DNA from: Peribacillus frigoritolerans_B
GTDB lineage: Bacteria > Bacillota > Bacilli > Bacillales > DSM-1321
Length of the DNA: 64,000 nt
Direction: 5' to 3'
NCBI RefSeq assembly: GCF_044762665.1
Contig: NZ_JBIWES010000006.1
Coordinates: forward strand, 1-64,000
Below, one piece after another: positions 63,176 through 64,000 of this stretch. Within the stretch, counting starts at the first letter, position 1, and every line of letters starts with the position of its first letter. The translations under genes and the position numbers were made by a program. Below the pieces are notes generated by a model that saw only the letters and a program-made list of their open reading frames with translations, was not told the origin of the DNA and ran no database searches.

Positions 63176-63465
63176 TGACGACGATCAAACTGAATCATCC
63201 TGCCGTAACGAAACAAGTCGATCAGGTGAAGACGGCACTTGGTACAGTCACGCTTGGAAATTTGCCGGCAGGCGAGCTTGGCAACAATAAATTGGAATTC
63301 ACTTCGAAATGGATCGACCGGGAAACGAACCTGGAGAAGGTCTTTGAACAATATATCAAAATCGTCCAGAAAAATGTGGAAGATACCCGTGCCAACATTG
63401 ACTTATTAAAAGAACAGGATGAAGCCATCGCCCATGCGTCTTCACATGGGTATCCTACGCGATGA
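63175..63465 (+). CDS. ywqI: YwqI-like DUF5344 protein
   Basis: The 96-residue helical protein begins MTTIKLNHPAVTKQVDQVKT and resembles YwqI/DUF5344, a small LXG-targeting partner. It begins at the ywqH stop and overlaps the LXG gene (ATGA at 63462). All three genes are translationally coupled. Confidence 0.85.
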   Translation: MTTIKLNHPAVTKQVDQVKTALGTVTLGNLPAGELGNNKLEFTSKWIDRETNLEKVFEQYIKIVQKNVEDTRANIDLLKEQDEAIAHASSHGYPTR

Positions 63466-64000
63466 AAATATATGAAGCCGAGACATTGACGGCCGCAACC
63501 AAGTCGCGTGCCAAGCAATATGAAGAACTAAAGAAGGAAGTCTCAGCCCTGAAAAAGGAATTTCAGGGCATTGTCGGCCTGGATAACGAGTTTCAGGGAG
63601 CCGGTGCTACCGCTATCAAAAGCTTCTATGAAGCGCAAATTGAGGTGGCGGACGCCTGGATGGAACTATTCACGACCCAGATCAGTTTTTTGGAAGGCAT
63701 TCCGGCCAGTCTGGAAGAGGCGGACCTCTCCGGAAATACGGTGGTCGAAGTTCCCTTTTTAGATGGCGAAGTCTCAAACGGCATCAACCAAGCGAAGTCG
63801 CTTGTCGATCAACAAGCGAACGATCTTCAAAGGATCCTCGACAGCATTGACGATATTCTGCCTCTTGATATGTTCGACCAAAAGGACTTTAATGAAAAAA
63901 TCACGCTGGCCGGGCATAGACTGGATGACACCGTGACAAAGGTCGAGAATGTGGACAGGCAATTGGTCGAGGAATATGATGTGTCCATTGGGCAGGAAAA
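63462..64000 (+). CDS. LXG-domain toxin, 5' part only
   Basis: The frame is open for at least 179 codons and runs off the window. It begins MKIYEAETLTAATKSRAKQY and shows the LXG pattern FQGAGATAIKSFYEAQIEVAD and LDSIDDILPLDMFDQ. LXG proteins are type VII-secreted polymorphic toxins whose C-terminal toxic domain varies. That domain and its immunity gene are beyond the end. In B. subtilis the equivalent gene is ywqJ. Confidence 0.88.
   Translation, partial: MKIYEAETLTAATKSRAKQYEELKKEVSALKKEFQGIVGLDNEFQGAGATAIKSFYEAQIEVADAWMELFTTQISFLEGIPASLEEADLSGNTVVEVPFLDGEVSNGINQAKSLVDQQANDLQRILDSIDDILPLDMFDQKDFNEKITLAGHRLDDTVTKVENVDRQLVEEYDVSIGQE

Overview
The window reads as chromosomal DNA of a low-GC, spore-forming Bacillaceae. 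A Peribacillus/Bacillus simplex-like organism is my inference, not a proven assignment. The basis is the Bacillus subtilis-like gene order (NETI gene, pur operon, yerA-yerB-yerC, pcrB-pcrA-ligA-camS, gatCAB, dgkB, rlmCD), strong Shine-Dalgarno sites, sporulation genes, and Bacillus-type regulation (PurR boxes, guanine and preQ1-I riboswitches, LexA-like boxes).

Layout. Bases 1-141 are the 3' end of a 5S rRNA with its terminator. Bases 564-13889 hold a NETI-motif gene and the complete IMP biosynthesis operon purEKBCSQLFMNHD. The operon is preceded by two PurBoxes, a SigA promoter, a guanine riboswitch and an attenuator. Bases 13939-24049 hold a small membrane protein, yerA, yerB, yerC, pcrB, pcrA, ligA and camS. 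Bases 24396-27637 are gatCAB, the tRNA amidotransferase.

Bases 27772-30873 are an accessory four-gene unit: ECF sigma factor, zinc anti-sigma factor, triple TM2-like membrane protein and a toastrack-like membrane sensor. dgkB, a GNAT acetyltransferase, a small CxxCxGxG protein and rlmCD follow. Bases 34386-34500 are an intergenic repeat element lying between two near-identical terminators. Bases 34769-35335 encode a YitT-like protein.

Bases 35344-38377 (minus strand) are a decayed spoVA-2mob-type operon. DUF1657, SpoVAD, DUF1657 and the DUF421-DUF1657 fusion (2Duf) are intact. spoVAC and spoVAEb survive only as frameshifted fragments.

Bases 38521-46077 hold an ammonium transporter coupled to an unknown gene, two small unknown genes, xpaC-telA, a nitroreductase, a SEC-C protein and an intracellular subtilisin. 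Bases 46127-48442 are the copper genes ycnJ-ycnI. A secreted cadherin-like repeat protein, a PAS histidine kinase, a VTT-domain protein, queT with its preQ1-I riboswitch, a YbaK-type editing protein and a CBS-HEPN protein come next.

Bases 55356-60839 look like one regulatory module. A zinc alcohol dehydrogenase has a good sigma-54 (-24/-12) promoter and two upstream direct repeats. Convergent to it lies an operon of an iron alcohol dehydrogenase, a cytoplasmic histidine kinase and an NtrC-type activator. The window ends with a secreted M28 aminopeptidase and the start of a type VII secretion LXG toxin locus (ywqH, ywqI, then an LXG gene cut by the window edge).
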